This document shows, in pieces, positions 51,325 to 61,605 of a stretch of 64,000 bases of DNA (positions are counted from its first letter, which is position 1; each line of letters begins with the position of its first letter). Source of the DNA: Ignavibacteriales bacterium (GTDB lineage Bacteria; Bacteroidota; Ignavibacteria; Ignavibacteriales; SURF-24). The translations under genes and the position numbers were made by a program. Where the stretch lies: contig QZKB01000151.1 in the NCBI GenBank assembly GCA_003599415.1, positions 62,001 through 126,000 of the forward strand, written 5' to 3'. The notes beneath the pieces were generated by a model that had not been told where the DNA came from, did no database searches, and saw only the letters and a program-made list of their open reading frames with translations.

Positions 51325-52614
51325 ATGACAAAAATATTTTCAGATATAATAAAGGAACAGAAACAAAATAACCCGCTGGGGATATATTCTGTTTGTTCTT
51401 CTCATCCCTTTGTAATTGAAGCTGCGATAAAACAGGCCATTGAAGATAAATCAGAAATATTAATTGAGGCAACATCAAACCAGGTGGATCAGTTTGGCGG
51501 TTATACAGGAATGACTCCGAATGATTTTGCTGGTTATGTATATTCTATTGCAGAAAGATTATCTCCTCCAGGAGAAAAGATTATACTTGGGGGTGATCAT
51601 CTTGGTCCTAACGTGTGGCAGAGCGAACCGGCTGAATCCGCAATGCAAAAAGCAAAAGAACAGATTGCAGCATATGTTTCCGCGGGCTTTAAAAAAATTC
51701 ACCTTGATGCAAGTATGCGGTGTGCAGATGATGCTGCGTATCTTACAGATGAAATTATTGCATACAGAACTGCGGAGCTTTGCAAAATTGCAGAAGAAAC
51801 AGCAGCAAAAATAAATTTTGAATATCTTCCTTATTATGTGATCGGAACAGAAGTGCCTGTTCCCGGCGGTTCACAATTAAAAGAAGAAACACTTCACATT
51901 ACCAGTCCGGAAGACGTTAATCGTTTTATTTCCGTTACAAAAAATATCTTCAGGAAAAACAATCTTGAAAATGCATGGCAAAGAGTAATTGCAGTTGTTG
52001 TTCAACCGGGAGTTGAGTTCGGTGATGCTGAAATACATGATTATGATAGGAAAAAAGCAGCAGAACTTTCTGCATTTATAAGTTCACAGGACATGGTTTA
52101 CGAAGCGCATTCTACAGATTACCAGACCGGATCATCACTTAAGGAAATGGTTGAAGATCATTTTGCAATTTTAAAAGTTGGTCCCTGGTTAACCTATTCT
52201 TTTCGCGAGGCAGTCTTTGCTTTAGAAGCAATTCAGAATGAAATGTTTGCCGGCAGGAAAGATATTTATTTATCAAAGCTTAAGTCAGTCCTGGAAGAAG
52301 TAATGATTGCTGATCCTAAATATTGGAAGAATCATTATAAAGGAAGCGATACTGAAAGATCATTCTCGCGCAAGTATAGTTATAGCGACAGGGCAAGATA
52401 TTACTGGACGAACAAGCAAGTGAACGATGAATTAAATCTGCTGTTGGAAAACCTGAATAGGGTAAATATTCCGCTTACTCTTTTAAGCCAGTATTTACCA
52501 GCTCAGTATGAAGCAGCGAGAAATGGAATTATCAAACTATCTCCGGAAGAAATAATAATTCATAAAATAAGGACAGTATTAAAAAATTATTCTAAAGCTT
52601 GTCGAATTAATTAA
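51325..52614 (+). CDS. D-tagatose-bisphosphate aldolase non-catalytic subunit-like (GatZ/KbaZ family)
   Basis: GIYSVCSSHPFVIEAAIKQAIEDKSEILIEATSNQVDQFGGYTGMTPNDFAGYVYSIAE...LGGDHLGPNVWQ...AGFKKIHLDASMRCADD...VEDHFAILKVGPWLTYSFREAVFALEAIQ. Start trimmed from 51268. Confidence 0.9.
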   Translation: MTKIFSDIIKEQKQNNPLGIYSVCSSHPFVIEAAIKQAIEDKSEILIEATSNQVDQFGGYTGMTPNDFAGYVYSIAERLSPPGEKIILGGDHLGPNVWQSEPAESAMQKAKEQIAAYVSAGFKKIHLDASMRCADDAAYLTDEIIAYRTAELCKIAEETAAKINFEYLPYYVIGTEVPVPGGSQLKEETLHITSPEDVNRFISVTKNIFRKNNLENAWQRVIAVVVQPGVEFGDAEIHDYDRKKAAELSAFISSQDMVYEAHSTDYQTGSSLKEMVEDHFAILKVGPWLTYSFREAVFALEAIQNEMFAGRKDIYLSKLKSVLEEVMIADPKYWKNHYKGSDTERSFSRKYSYSDRARYYWTNKQVNDELNLLLENLNRVNIPLTLLSQYLPAQYEAARNGIIKLSPEEIIIHKIRTVLKNYSKACRIN

Positions 52615-52635
52615 AAAAATTTTTAGTGGAATAAA

Positions 52636-53496
52636 ATGAAAGAAAAAAAATGGTTGATGTATGCTGTAATTACAACTTTGTTCTGGGGTGTGTGGGGTGC
52701 ATTTATTGAAATCCCGGAGAAAGCCGGATTCCCGGCAACACTTGGTTATGTCGTCTGGGCGTTAACAATGGTTCCATGCGCATTAATCGGAATGAAAATT
52801 ATTGACTGGAAATTAGAGTACGATAAAAAATCAGTTCTGCTTGGTTCTATTGTTGGCTTTACAGGTGCAGGCGGTCAGCTTGTTTTATTCCAGGCTTTAA
52901 GGCTTGGTCCCGCTTATCTTATCTTTCCAATAATTTCTCTTTATCCCGTTATTACAATTTTTTTATCAGTGGTATTTCTTAAAGAGCGGGCAAGTAAAAA
53001 AGCATGGACGGCAATAATTCTTGCTTTGATGGCAATCTTTCTTTTGTCTTATTCACCGAATGGAAATGGAATTGTAACAGGTTACCTGTGGCTTGCTCTG
53101 GCTTTTTTAGTTTTTCTTGCATGGGGAATTCAGGCATACGTAATGAAGTTTTCAAATGAGTCCATGAAAGCAGAAAGCATTTTCTTTTATATGATGCTGA
53201 CCGGTTTGCTCCTTATTCCTTTTGCTTTAATGATGACGGATTTTTCGCAGGCAATTAACTGGGGATTTAAGGGGCCATATCTTGCAGCAATAATCCAGGT
53301 TCTCAATTCGATAGGAGCTTTAACTCTTGTATATGCAGTCCGGTATGGCAAAGCAATAATTGTAGTTCCAATGACATCACTTGCACCGGTTATAACAATT
53401 ATACTTTCACTTATTGTTTACAGTGTCTTTCCGCCTGCGCATTTTATAGCAGGAATTGTTCTGGCCTCCGTGGCAATTTATTTAATGGCAGAATAG
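52636..53496 (+). CDS. DMT/EamA-like sugar transporter (paralog of 16680-17567)
   Basis: TTLFWGVWGAFIEIPEKAGFPATLGYVVWALTMVPCALIGMKIIDWKLEYDKKSVLLG...GPAYLIFPIISLYPVITIFLSVVFLKERASKKAW. Confidence 0.78.
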   Translation: MKEKKWLMYAVITTLFWGVWGAFIEIPEKAGFPATLGYVVWALTMVPCALIGMKIIDWKLEYDKKSVLLGSIVGFTGAGGQLVLFQALRLGPAYLIFPIISLYPVITIFLSVVFLKERASKKAWTAIILALMAIFLLSYSPNGNGIVTGYLWLALAFLVFLAWGIQAYVMKFSNESMKAESIFFYMMLTGLLLIPFALMMTDFSQAINWGFKGPYLAAIIQVLNSIGALTLVYAVRYGKAIIVVPMTSLAPVITIILSLIVYSVFPPAHFIAGIVLASVAIYLMAE

Positions 53497-53547
53497 AATA
53501 AAAATAATTGGTAACAGGATTTCGTAAAATATTTTGATGAGTTTATT

Positions 53548-55626
53548 ATGAAATTAAAAATTACTTTGTTGCTTTTAACAGCTACTCTTTTGTTTCCGCA
53601 AATTACAAACTGGCAGAAGGTAATTCCTGAAACTAAAGTAGCAATCCAATATTACTCACCTGAGCGAACGGGCAGTTTCCTGAATGTTAAAAACACTGAT
53701 GTTAAAAATACTGATCTTGGTTCCAGTCTCACCTTTAGTAACGAATGGACAAAATCTGTTTTAACATTCAGGTATTATGAAAATGATATTGAACTTGCAG
53801 GCGAGATTAATAATCTTACCGAAAGCGATTTATGTCTTACTTTAAAAATTGTCTTTCCCCTGAAAGACAAAGATTCCTTAAGCTGGAATAACGATATGGA
53901 TAACAGCTTCATAATTCAACAGGGAAAAATTTATTCAAACTATGTTGAAGTAAGCACAACAATTCCGCCGGCAGGCTCATTCAACGCTATTGGAAAAGAG
54001 AATGGCGGATATGGAGATAAAATCGGAACGGGTCAGATGTCATTTTATCCTTTGGCTTCTGTTTCTACTGCTTCGGTTGGATATGGAGTTGGATTGGATT
54101 TAAGTATTCCGCTTGTATACCACTTATCATACAATCCTGATGAAGGATTGATTGCGGAATTTGATCTTGCTCTTACCTCACGCACAACAAAATTTCCTAA
54201 TCGTTCATTTTTTAAATTACAGCTTTTTGAACATGATCCCGGCTGGCATTTCCGTTCAGCACTTAAAAAATATTATGAAATAAATCCCGATCAATTTAAG
54301 AAGAGAGTTGCAAAGGAAGGAATCTGGCTGCCCTTCACTCCTCTTCATTCAATAAAAGGCTGGGAGGATTTTGGTTTTGCATTTCATGAAACAGACTGGC
54401 GTGCTAAAGATTCGGGAGTAAAAGGTAAATCTACAATTGAAGCGGACAGAAATGCCGGAGTATACAGCTTTCAATATACTGAGCCGTGGGACATTCAGAT
54501 TCCAATAAAAAATTTAAATGCAGATTATAATGAAGTGATAAGTGACCGGACAATTCCTGCTGAACACAGAGAATATTTGAAATCCAGTGCAACATTAGAT
54601 AAAAATAATTTATGGCAGACACGTAAACTGGAAACCCCGTGGTTTGAAAGCGGCTGGGCTGTAAGCATTACTACAAATGTTGATCCTGAAATTACAAATC
54701 TTAACAGGTACCAATTTGTCTGTAAAGATGAGATCAATCCTTCCATTAAAATGAATGTCGACGGAATATATTTCGATTCTATGGAATGGAACTGGCATCA
54801 TGATCTGAATTATAACACCAAACATTTCGAATATGCCGATTATCCGCTGACATTTTCATCTTCACTTACTAATCCAAAACCTGCAATATGGAATTACTCC
54901 TCAGAATTTGAGATGATGAAAAAAGTTGCCGATGAGATGCATGCAAAAGGAAAGTTTACAATGGGTAATGGATTTGGCTTTACTCCGTTTGCTCCAGGCA
55001 TCCTGGATTTGTTTGGCGCAGAATTAAGTCTGTATTCAAAAGGTGATGCTGATAAAAGAAAGCTGCAATTCAACCGGGCAATTTCTACCCAGAAGCCGAT
55101 AGTGTTTTTGCTTAACGAAGGCTTGAATGATAAAGTGTTCAGCACTCCGCCGTATAATGGTTACATTCAATATTTTGAAAAGATGTTGTTTTACGGATTC
55201 TTTCCTTCATTCTTTAGTGTTGATGCGGCGAATGATCCTTACTGGCAGGATTCAACGCGCTACAATATCGGCAGACCATTCTTCAAAAAGTATATTCCGG
55301 TAATAAAAGAAATTGCTGCTGCAGGCTGGGAGCCTGTTACTTATCTTAAAATAAGCAGCACTGAAATTGCCGCAGAACGCTTTGGTGATGATTTGTACAA
55401 TGGATTATACTTCACATTAAAGAACGAAAGTACCAGGGATGAGTTAGTGAATCTATCACTAAATACAACGTGCTTTAATGAAATTGATTTCAGGAATCCG
55501 GTAGTTGAAGAACTGCTTGATAAGAAAATGATCGAAACAAATGTTACTGGTAATGAAATCAAATTTAATTATCTTTTGCCTGCAAATTCAGTAAGGGTTA
55601 TTAAAATAAGCGGCAATAAAAATTAA
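53548..55626 (+). CDS. Secreted putative TIM-barrel glycoside hydrolase, family not recognised
   Basis: Signal peptide; MNVDGIYFDSMEWNWHHDLNYN...MGNGFGFTPFAPGILDLFGAELS...QKPIVFLLNEGLND. Confidence 0.55.
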   Translation: MKLKITLLLLTATLLFPQITNWQKVIPETKVAIQYYSPERTGSFLNVKNTDVKNTDLGSSLTFSNEWTKSVLTFRYYENDIELAGEINNLTESDLCLTLKIVFPLKDKDSLSWNNDMDNSFIIQQGKIYSNYVEVSTTIPPAGSFNAIGKENGGYGDKIGTGQMSFYPLASVSTASVGYGVGLDLSIPLVYHLSYNPDEGLIAEFDLALTSRTTKFPNRSFFKLQLFEHDPGWHFRSALKKYYEINPDQFKKRVAKEGIWLPFTPLHSIKGWEDFGFAFHETDWRAKDSGVKGKSTIEADRNAGVYSFQYTEPWDIQIPIKNLNADYNEVISDRTIPAEHREYLKSSATLDKNNLWQTRKLETPWFESGWAVSITTNVDPEITNLNRYQFVCKDEINPSIKMNVDGIYFDSMEWNWHHDLNYNTKHFEYADYPLTFSSSLTNPKPAIWNYSSEFEMMKKVADEMHAKGKFTMGNGFGFTPFAPGILDLFGAELSLYSKGDADKRKLQFNRAISTQKPIVFLLNEGLNDKVFSTPPYNGYIQYFEKMLFYGFFPSFFSVDAANDPYWQDSTRYNIGRPFFKKYIPVIKEIAAAGWEPVTYLKISSTEIAAERFGDDLYNGLYFTLKNESTRDELVNLSLNTTCFNEIDFRNPVVEELLDKKMIETNVTGNEIKFNYLLPANSVRVIKISGNKN

Positions 55627-55628
55627 CC

Positions 55629-56135
55629 ATGGTAATTGATCAAAATTTATTAAACGAACTTTCTGACTTTTATAAAGAACTAGATAAAGCTATCAACAGG
55701 ATAGAAAAGTATCACAAGGATAATATGAACTGTGGTAAGGGCTGTAAGGATTGTTGTATTGACGGCATTACTGTTTTTGAGGTGGAAGCAAAATACATTA
55801 AACACCATAATCCGACTTTAAGAAATTTTAAGCCGGTAAATAAAAAAGGTTGTCCATATCTTGATGAAAAAAATGAATGTATAATTTACGAAACCAGACC
55901 TTACATTTGCCGCACACAGGGTTTACCTTTAAGATGGATTGACGATTCCGGGAATGAAGCGGTTGAGATGCGGGATATTTGTCCATTAAATGAAAAACAA
56001 ATAAATGTAGAATCGCTTCCACAAAAGCAAGTCTGGTACATTGGTCCGTTTGAATCGAAGCTCGCCTCACTTCAATTTAAATATGGGAAAGGGAAGATGA
56101 AGAGAGTGGAATTAAAAACTTTATTTAAGGGTTAA
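55629..56135 (+). CDS. YkgJ-like CxxCxxCC cysteine-cluster protein
   Basis: MNCGKGCKDCCIDGITVFEVEAKYI...CPYLDEKNECIIYETRPYICRTQG. Confidence 0.85.
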   Translation: MVIDQNLLNELSDFYKELDKAINRIEKYHKDNMNCGKGCKDCCIDGITVFEVEAKYIKHHNPTLRNFKPVNKKGCPYLDEKNECIIYETRPYICRTQGLPLRWIDDSGNEAVEMRDICPLNEKQINVESLPQKQVWYIGPFESKLASLQFKYGKGKMKRVELKTLFKG

Positions 56136-56237
56136 TAAACTTCTTCATTCAAGGTTTGCTTGCTTTAATTTAGAATCGAAACATTTTTAATTTAGAACAA
56201 AGAATATCGAATTTCAAAAGGTTAATGAATTACATCT

Positions 56238-56313
56238 TTAAAAGCCCCTTCCCAGCCAGAGGCTGGTAAACCTTGGGGAAGGCCTGCCGGCAAGGCAGGG
56301 GATGGGCTTTTAA
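56238..56313. repeat. Short GC-rich hairpin repeat (MITE-like candidate) at the metH stop codon, flanked by TTAA on both sides
   Basis: TTAA(56238-56241)-AAGCCCCTTCCCAGCCAGAGGCTGGTAAACCTTGGGGAAGGCCTGCCGGCAAGGCAGGGGATGGGCTT-TTAA(56310-56313). Ends AAGCCC/GGGCTT; internal stems CCAGCC/GGCTGG and CCTGCC/GGCAGG. Confidence 0.65.
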
Positions 56314-59300
56314 TATCCCAATACCGGTGCAAGCCACCTTTCTATTTCTTCTATGTTCATTCCTTTTCTTTTCGAGTAATCAATAATCTGGTCTTTATTA
56401 ATCTTTCCGGTTGTAAAATATTTTGCTTCGGGATGAGCAAAATATAAACCGCATACAGAAGCAGCAGGATACATTGCCAGCGATTCAGTTAAATGGATTG
56501 ACGCATTTTTTTTTGCCTGCAGTAATTCAAATAAAAGTTTTTTCTCCGTGTGATCCGGCTGAGCCGGGTAACCGGGTGCAGGACGAATACCGCGGTATTT
56601 TTCTTTTACAAGTTCTTCATTAGAAAAAGATTCATCTGCAGCATAGCCCCAGTATTTTTTCCTAACATCTTCATGAAGCTTTTCTGCAAATGCCTCGGCT
56701 AATCTGTCTGCCAATGCTTTGATGAGTATTGAGTTATAGTCGTCGTGTTCGCTTTCAAACTTCCTGATAAGCTCCTCAATTCCAATTCCCGCTGTAACTG
56801 CGAATGCGCCGATGTAATCTCTTATACCGCTTTCTGCGGGAGCAATAAAATCTGCCAGGGCAATATTTTTTGTGTTTGCGGATTTTAATCCCTGTTGCCT
56901 TAAAGTATGGAAAGTAGTTACAATTTTACTTGCCGATGCATCAGCATAAACTTCAATATCATCCCCCACGCTGTTTGCCGGAAATAAACCCAACACGGCT
57001 TTCGCTTTAAGGAGCTTATCAGTGATTACCTTATCTAAAAGTTTATTTGCATCTTCAAACAGTTTTTTTGCTTCGCCGCCGTACCTTTCATCATTAAAGA
57101 TGGCAGGATATTTTCCTTTCATTTCCCACGTAAGGAAGAAAGGAGTCCAGTCAATGTAATTCCTTAATTCCTCAAGTGGATAATCCTGAAAAATTTTTAA
57201 TCCCAGCATTGCCGGTTTAGTAATTTGAGCTTTTGACCAATCATAATCGGGTTTGTTAAGTCTTGCTTCTTCAATTGAAATAAAATTCTTTTCAGATGAT
57301 TTCCTTTTGTAATCTTCTCTAAGCGAATGATATTCTTCTTTAATCTTATTAATAAATTCATCTTTTCTTTCGGAAGACCCGATCAGGCTGCTTACTACAG
57401 GAACGCTTTTGGAAGCATCAAGTACATGCACGGTTGTTCCTGAATAAGCGGGCGACACTTTTACTGCTGTATGAACTCTTGATGTTGTTGCTCCTCCGAT
57501 TAACAATGGAATTTTTAATCCTTGTCTTTCCATCTCCTTTGCAACGTGAACCATTTCATCAAGAGATGGGGTAATCAATCCGCTCAATCCTATGATATCA
57601 ACATTCTCTGCTATTGCTGTTTCAATTATTTTTGATGCCGGAACCATTACACCAAGATCAATAACTTTATAGTTGTTGCAGCCAAGTACAACACCAACAA
57701 TGTTTTTACCAATGTCATGTACATCGCCTTTTACGGTAGCTAAAAGAATAGAGCCGGTCCCTCTCCTGACAGCCCCTCTCCCAGCCTCTCCCCCAAGGGG
57801 AGAGGTGGATGTTTTATTTTCTTTAATATTTTTTGAAATGCTTTCTAAAACTTTTTCGGTTTCATTTATAACTTCGTCATTTGAAAAACGGATAACTCTG
57901 AATCCGATTTTGTTTAACCGGTTTGTCCTTTCTTCATCGGATTCTTTGTTTTCGGGAAGCTGATGAGCCAGTCCATCAATTTCAATAATAAGATTTTCAG
58001 AAAGACAAATAAAGTCTGCAATGTAAGAACCAATTATATGCTGTCTTCTGAATTTATAATTTTCAAGCTGCTTGGTTTTTAAATTCTCCCATAAGATTAA
58101 TTCTGCCGTAGTGGGTTCGTTCCTATGTTCAAGAGCAAATTCTTTAAGCAACCCATAAAGTATTGGATCTGCCGTTTCCCATTTAGGCGATTTTAATACT
58201 GTGTGAGAATTTTCCTGCTCCCCTTCCCCTGGGGAAGGGGTTGGGGGATGGGCTGTTGGTTTAGCTATAAATGGTTCTAAATATGCCACAGCTTTTTTCA
58301 TTACTCTTGCGCTTTTTACAACCTGCGGAAGAAACATTTTTCCTGCACCGAACAAATCGCCGACTACATTCATTCCATTCATTAATGGTCCTTCAATTAC
58401 TTCAAGAGGACTTGAGTATTTCTTCAAGGCTTCTTCGGCATCAATTTCAATGTAGTCAACAATTCCTTTGACCAGTGAGTGCTTTATTCTTTCTTCAACA
58501 GAATTTTTACGCCACTCCTCTTCTTCTTTTACTTCAGTTTTTTCATTTCCTTTAAACTTCTCTGCATATTCAATTAATCTTTCGGTTGCATTGTTCCTTC
58601 TGTTTAGAATTACATCTTCAACAAGAATTAATAGTTCTTTGGGAATCTCCTCGTAAACTTCAAGCTGGCCGGCATTAACTATACCCATATCCATGCCTGC
58701 TTTAATAGCATGGTACAGAAACGCCGAATGCATTGCTTCTCTTACTTTATCATTTCCCCTGAACGAGAAAGATAAATTGCTAACCCCGCCGCTTACTTTT
58801 GCATGGGGAAGATTTTCTTTTATCCACTTTGTTGCTTCGATATAATCTACTGCGTAGTTGTTATGCTCTTCAATGCCTGTAGCTATAGCAAAGATGTTCG
58901 GATCAAAAATAATATCCTGGGGCGGAAAACCTATTTCTTCTGTAAGGATTTTATATGCACGTTTACAAATTTCAATTTTCCGTTCAAGAGTATCCGCCTG
59001 TCCCTGTTCATCGAATGCCATAACAATAGCGGCCGCGCCGTATCTTAAAACTTTACTCGCATGCTCTTTAAATATTTCTTCTCCTTCTTTCATGCTAATT
59101 GAATTTACAATGCATTTGCCCTGCAGACATTTTAATCCCGACTCAATAACGGACCATTTTGATGAATCAAGCATTATGGGCAGCTTAGCAATGTCTGGTT
59201 CAGCAGAAAGCAGGTTTAAGAATCTTGTCATAACTTTTTCTGAATCGAGCAAACCTTCATCCATGTTAATATCAAGAACGTTGGCTCCACCCTCAACCTG

Positions 59301-60473
59301 CTGACGGGCGACGCTTAAAGCTTCTTCATATTTTTCTTCACGGAATAGCCTTGCAAATTTTTTAGAGCCGGTTACATTTGTACGTTCGCCTATATTTATA
59401 AAGTTTGATTCGGGTCTTACAACAAGCGGTTCCAATCCGCTTAACTTTAAGTAAGGTTCAATAGCGGGAATTTTACGCGGCGGTAGCTCCGCAACAATTT
59501 TAGAAAGTAATTGAATATGTTCCGGTGTTGTACCACAGCAACCGCCAACAAGGTTTACAAATCCGCTCCGTGCGTAGTCTTCCATTATTGCAGTCATTTC
59601 ACTTGCTGTTTCATCATAACCACCAAAAGCATTCGGCAAGCCTGCATTAGGATATAAACTTATGTAGCAGTTTGCTAATTGGGAAAGTTCTTCAATATAT
59701 GAGCGCATTTGTGCTGCACCGAGTGAGCAGTTAAGACCAACACTTAAAAGATTTTTTGTATGAGCAACCGAGATCCAGAAAGCTTCCAGTGTCTGACCGG
59801 ACAAAGTTCTGCCGCTTAAATCCACAATCGTCCCGGAAATCATAACGGGAATTTCTTTCCCTGATGAAGAGCATAGTTCATCTATTGCATAAATGGCAGC
59901 TTTGCCGTTAAGAGTATCAAAAATAGTTTCTACCAGAAGAATATCTGCGCCGCCGTCAATTAATCCTCTTGCCTGCTGGGCATAAGTTTCTACCAGTTCA
60001 TCAAAAGTAACCGCCCTGAAACCCGGATCATTTACATTCGGCGAAAGCGAAGCGGTTTTGTTAGTCGGACCAATAGCGCCGGCAACAAATCTTTTTTTAT
60101 CGGGCCTTTGTTTTGTGAATTCATCAGCGGCTTCTCTTGCAAGTTTAGCTGCGGCAAAATTTATATCATATGTAAACTTTTCTGTGTTATAATCTGATTG
60201 AGAAATTCTATTCGCGTTAAAGGTATTGGTCCCAATTATGTCAGAACCGGCTTCAAGAAATGCTTTGTATATATTCTTAATTATTTCTGGCTGGGTCAGG
60301 TTTAGGATATCATTATTACCCTTTAAATCATTCGAGTGATTTTTAAACTGTTCACCACGGAAAGCCTCCTCTGATAATTTCATTTTCTGAATCATCGTTC
60401 CGCGCGGTCCATCCAAAAGGACAATTCTTTGCTCAAGTAAGTCTGTTAATTGATTAAATATTGTTTTCATCAC
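56310..60473 (-). CDS. metH: Cobalamin-dependent methionine synthase with in-frame DUF559 endonuclease-domain insertion
   Basis: 1387 aa: Hcy methyltransferase ([12 protein letters not shown]), pterin-binding ([16 protein letters not shown]), B12 cap ([18 protein letters not shown]), B12-binding ([19 protein letters not shown]), activation domain; extra ~170 aa at 57747-58259. Confidence 0.96.
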   Translation of the reverse strand: MMKTIFNQLTDLLEQRIVLLDGPRGTMIQKMKLSEEAFRGEQFKNHSNDLKGNNDILNLTQPEIIKNIYKAFLEAGSDIIGTNTFNANRISQSDYNTEKFTYDINFAAAKLAREAADEFTKQRPDKKRFVAGAIGPTNKTASLSPNVNDPGFRAVTFDELVETYAQQARGLIDGGADILLVETIFDTLNGKAAIYAIDELCSSSGKEIPVMISGTIVDLSGRTLSGQTLEAFWISVAHTKNLLSVGLNCSLGAAQMRSYIEELSQLANCYISLYPNAGLPNAFGGYDETASEMTAIMEDYARSGFVNLVGGCCGTTPEHIQLLSKIVAELPPRKIPAIEPYLKLSGLEPLVVRPESNFINIGERTNVTGSKKFARLFREEKYEEALSVARQQVEGGANVLDINMDEGLLDSEKVMTRFLNLLSAEPDIAKLPIMLDSSKWSVIESGLKCLQGKCIVNSISMKEGEEIFKEHASKVLRYGAAAIVMAFDEQGQADTLERKIEICKRAYKILTEEIGFPPQDIIFDPNIFAIATGIEEHNNYAVDYIEATKWIKENLPHAKVSGGVSNLSFSFRGNDKVREAMHSAFLYHAIKAGMDMGIVNAGQLEVYEEIPKELLILVEDVILNRRNNATERLIEYAEKFKGNEKTEVKEEEEWRKNSVEERIKHSLVKGIVDYIEIDAEEALKKYSSPLEVIEGPLMNGMNVVGDLFGAGKMFLPQVVKSARVMKKAVAYLEPFIAKPTAHPPTPSPGEGEQENSHTVLKSPKWETADPILYGLLKEFALEHRNEPTTAELILWENLKTKQLENYKFRRQHIIGSYIADFICLSENLIIEIDGLAHQLPENKESDEERTNRLNKIGFRVIRFSNDEVINETEKVLESISKNIKENKTSTSPLGGEAGRGAVRRGTGSILLATVKGDVHDIGKNIVGVVLGCNNYKVIDLGVMVPASKIIETAIAENVDIIGLSGLITPSLDEMVHVAKEMERQGLKIPLLIGGATTSRVHTAVKVSPAYSGTTVHVLDASKSVPVVSSLIGSSERKDEFINKIKEEYHSLREDYKRKSSEKNFISIEEARLNKPDYDWSKAQITKPAMLGLKIFQDYPLEELRNYIDWTPFFLTWEMKGKYPAIFNDERYGGEAKKLFEDANKLLDKVITDKLLKAKAVLGLFPANSVGDDIEVYADASASKIVTTFHTLRQQGLKSANTKNIALADFIAPAESGIRDYIGAFAVTAGIGIEELIRKFESEHDDYNSILIKALADRLAEAFAEKLHEDVRKKYWGYAADESFSNEELVKEKYRGIRPAPGYPAQPDHTEKKLLFELLQAKKNASIHLTESLAMYPAASVCGLYFAHPEAKYFTTGKINKDQIIDYSKRKGMNIEEIERWLAPVLGY
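57771..58254. mobile_element. Candidate 484-bp mobile element carrying a DUF559 nuclease, with imperfect TIRs, read in frame within metH
   Basis: Ends AGCCCCTCTCCC (57771-57782) and GGGGGATGGGCT (58243-58254; reverse complement AGCCCATCCCCC), 10/12 match. Subterminal perfect palindromes CCTCTCCCC-CAA-GGGGAGAGG (57785-57805) and CCCCTTCCCC-T-GGGGAAGGGG (58220-58240). DUF559 core encoded at about 57837-58121. Confidence 0.6.
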
Positions 60474-60566
60474 CTTGTTTTCTTATTAATAATGTGTTTG
60501 CTTTTCTTTGAAAAGCATTGATAATATAACTAAATTTGCCTGCAATTAAAATTTAGAGGTTCGTTT

Positions 60567-61541
60567 ATGATAGTAGTAACAGGTGGCGCCGGCTTTATTG
60601 GAAGTGCAATTGTATGGCGATTAAATCAGCTTGGCAAAGATGATATATTAATTGTTGATGAACTTGGCGAAGATGAAAAATGGAAAAACCTTGTTGGGTT
60701 AAACTTTGCCGATTACCTGGACAAGGGTAACTTTATCGATAGAATTATTGACGGCGATCCTGATCTTGATATAGAAGCGATAATTCACATGGGCGCTTGT
60801 TCTTCAACCACGGAAAAAGATGCAGATTACCTCATGCACAATAATTTCAAGTACACACAGGAATTGGCAAAATATTGCATTGGCAACAATGTAAGATTTA
60901 TTTATGCTTCTTCAGCCGCAACATACGGAAACGGCGAACAAGGATATGATGACAATGAGAAGGAGCTTAATACGCTCCGCCCGATGAATATGTATGGTTA
61001 CTCCAAACAGCTTTTCGATTTATGGGCAAAGAAAAATAATTTACTGAACAAATTAGTCGGATTGAAATTCTTTAACGTTTACGGTCCAAATGAATTCCAC
61101 AAAGCCGATATGAGAAGCGTCGTTCATAAAGCATACGGACAAATAAAAGAAACCGGCAAAGTTAATTTGTTCAAATCTTATAAGAAAGATTATGAAGATG
61201 GCGAGCAGATGCGCGACTTTATTTATGTTAAGGATGCTGTTGATATGACTCTTTTCTTCCTTGAGAATAAAGACAAGAACGGAATTTTTAACATTGGAAC
61301 AGGAAATGCCAGGACTTGGAATGATTTAGTGACAATTCTTTTCAAGTCTCTTAACAAGCAGGTAAACGTGGAATATATTGAAATGCCGGAATCTATAAGA
61401 GATAAGTACCAGTACTTTACGCAGGCAAACCTGCACAAACTTTTTGAGGCGGGATATGACCAACCGATCACTTCTCTTGAAGACGGTATAAATGATTATG
61501 TAAAGAATTATCTTATCCAGGAAAAATATTTGGGAACGTAA
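60567..61541 (+). CDS. hldD: ADP-L-glycero-D-manno-heptose 6-epimerase
   Basis: MIVVTGGAGFIGSAIVWRLNQLG...IIHMGACSSTTEKDADYLM...SSAATYGNGEQGYDD...LKFFNVYGPNEFHKADMRSVVHK. Confidence 0.92.
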   Translation: MIVVTGGAGFIGSAIVWRLNQLGKDDILIVDELGEDEKWKNLVGLNFADYLDKGNFIDRIIDGDPDLDIEAIIHMGACSSTTEKDADYLMHNNFKYTQELAKYCIGNNVRFIYASSAATYGNGEQGYDDNEKELNTLRPMNMYGYSKQLFDLWAKKNNLLNKLVGLKFFNVYGPNEFHKADMRSVVHKAYGQIKETGKVNLFKSYKKDYEDGEQMRDFIYVKDAVDMTLFFLENKDKNGIFNIGTGNARTWNDLVTILFKSLNKQVNVEYIEMPESIRDKYQYFTQANLHKLFEAGYDQPITSLEDGINDYVKNYLIQEKYLGT

Positions 61542-61605
61542 TTCAATTGTTGCATCAGGTTAAACTGTGTATTACAATTCTAATTCAGTCTTACTTTGAG
61601 GATTT

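Noticed and set aside
57673-57963. 96-aa plus-strand ORF across the metH repeat region
   Set aside because: Shadow ORF of the DUF559 insert and flanking repeats; the minus-strand reading has the domain motifs.
57747-58259. Intein interpretation of the metH insert
   Set aside because: No intein block A start residue or C-terminal HN-C/S/T splice junction; the DUF559 signature and GC-rich TIR-like ends fit a non-splicing insertion better.
58858-59304. 148-aa plus-strand ORF
   Set aside because: Antisense to the conserved pterin-binding region of metH.
60474-60566. Cobalamin or SAM riboswitch upstream of metH
   Set aside because: Only 93 bp between metH and divergent hldD, AT-rich, with no recognisable B12-box or SAM-riboswitch core.
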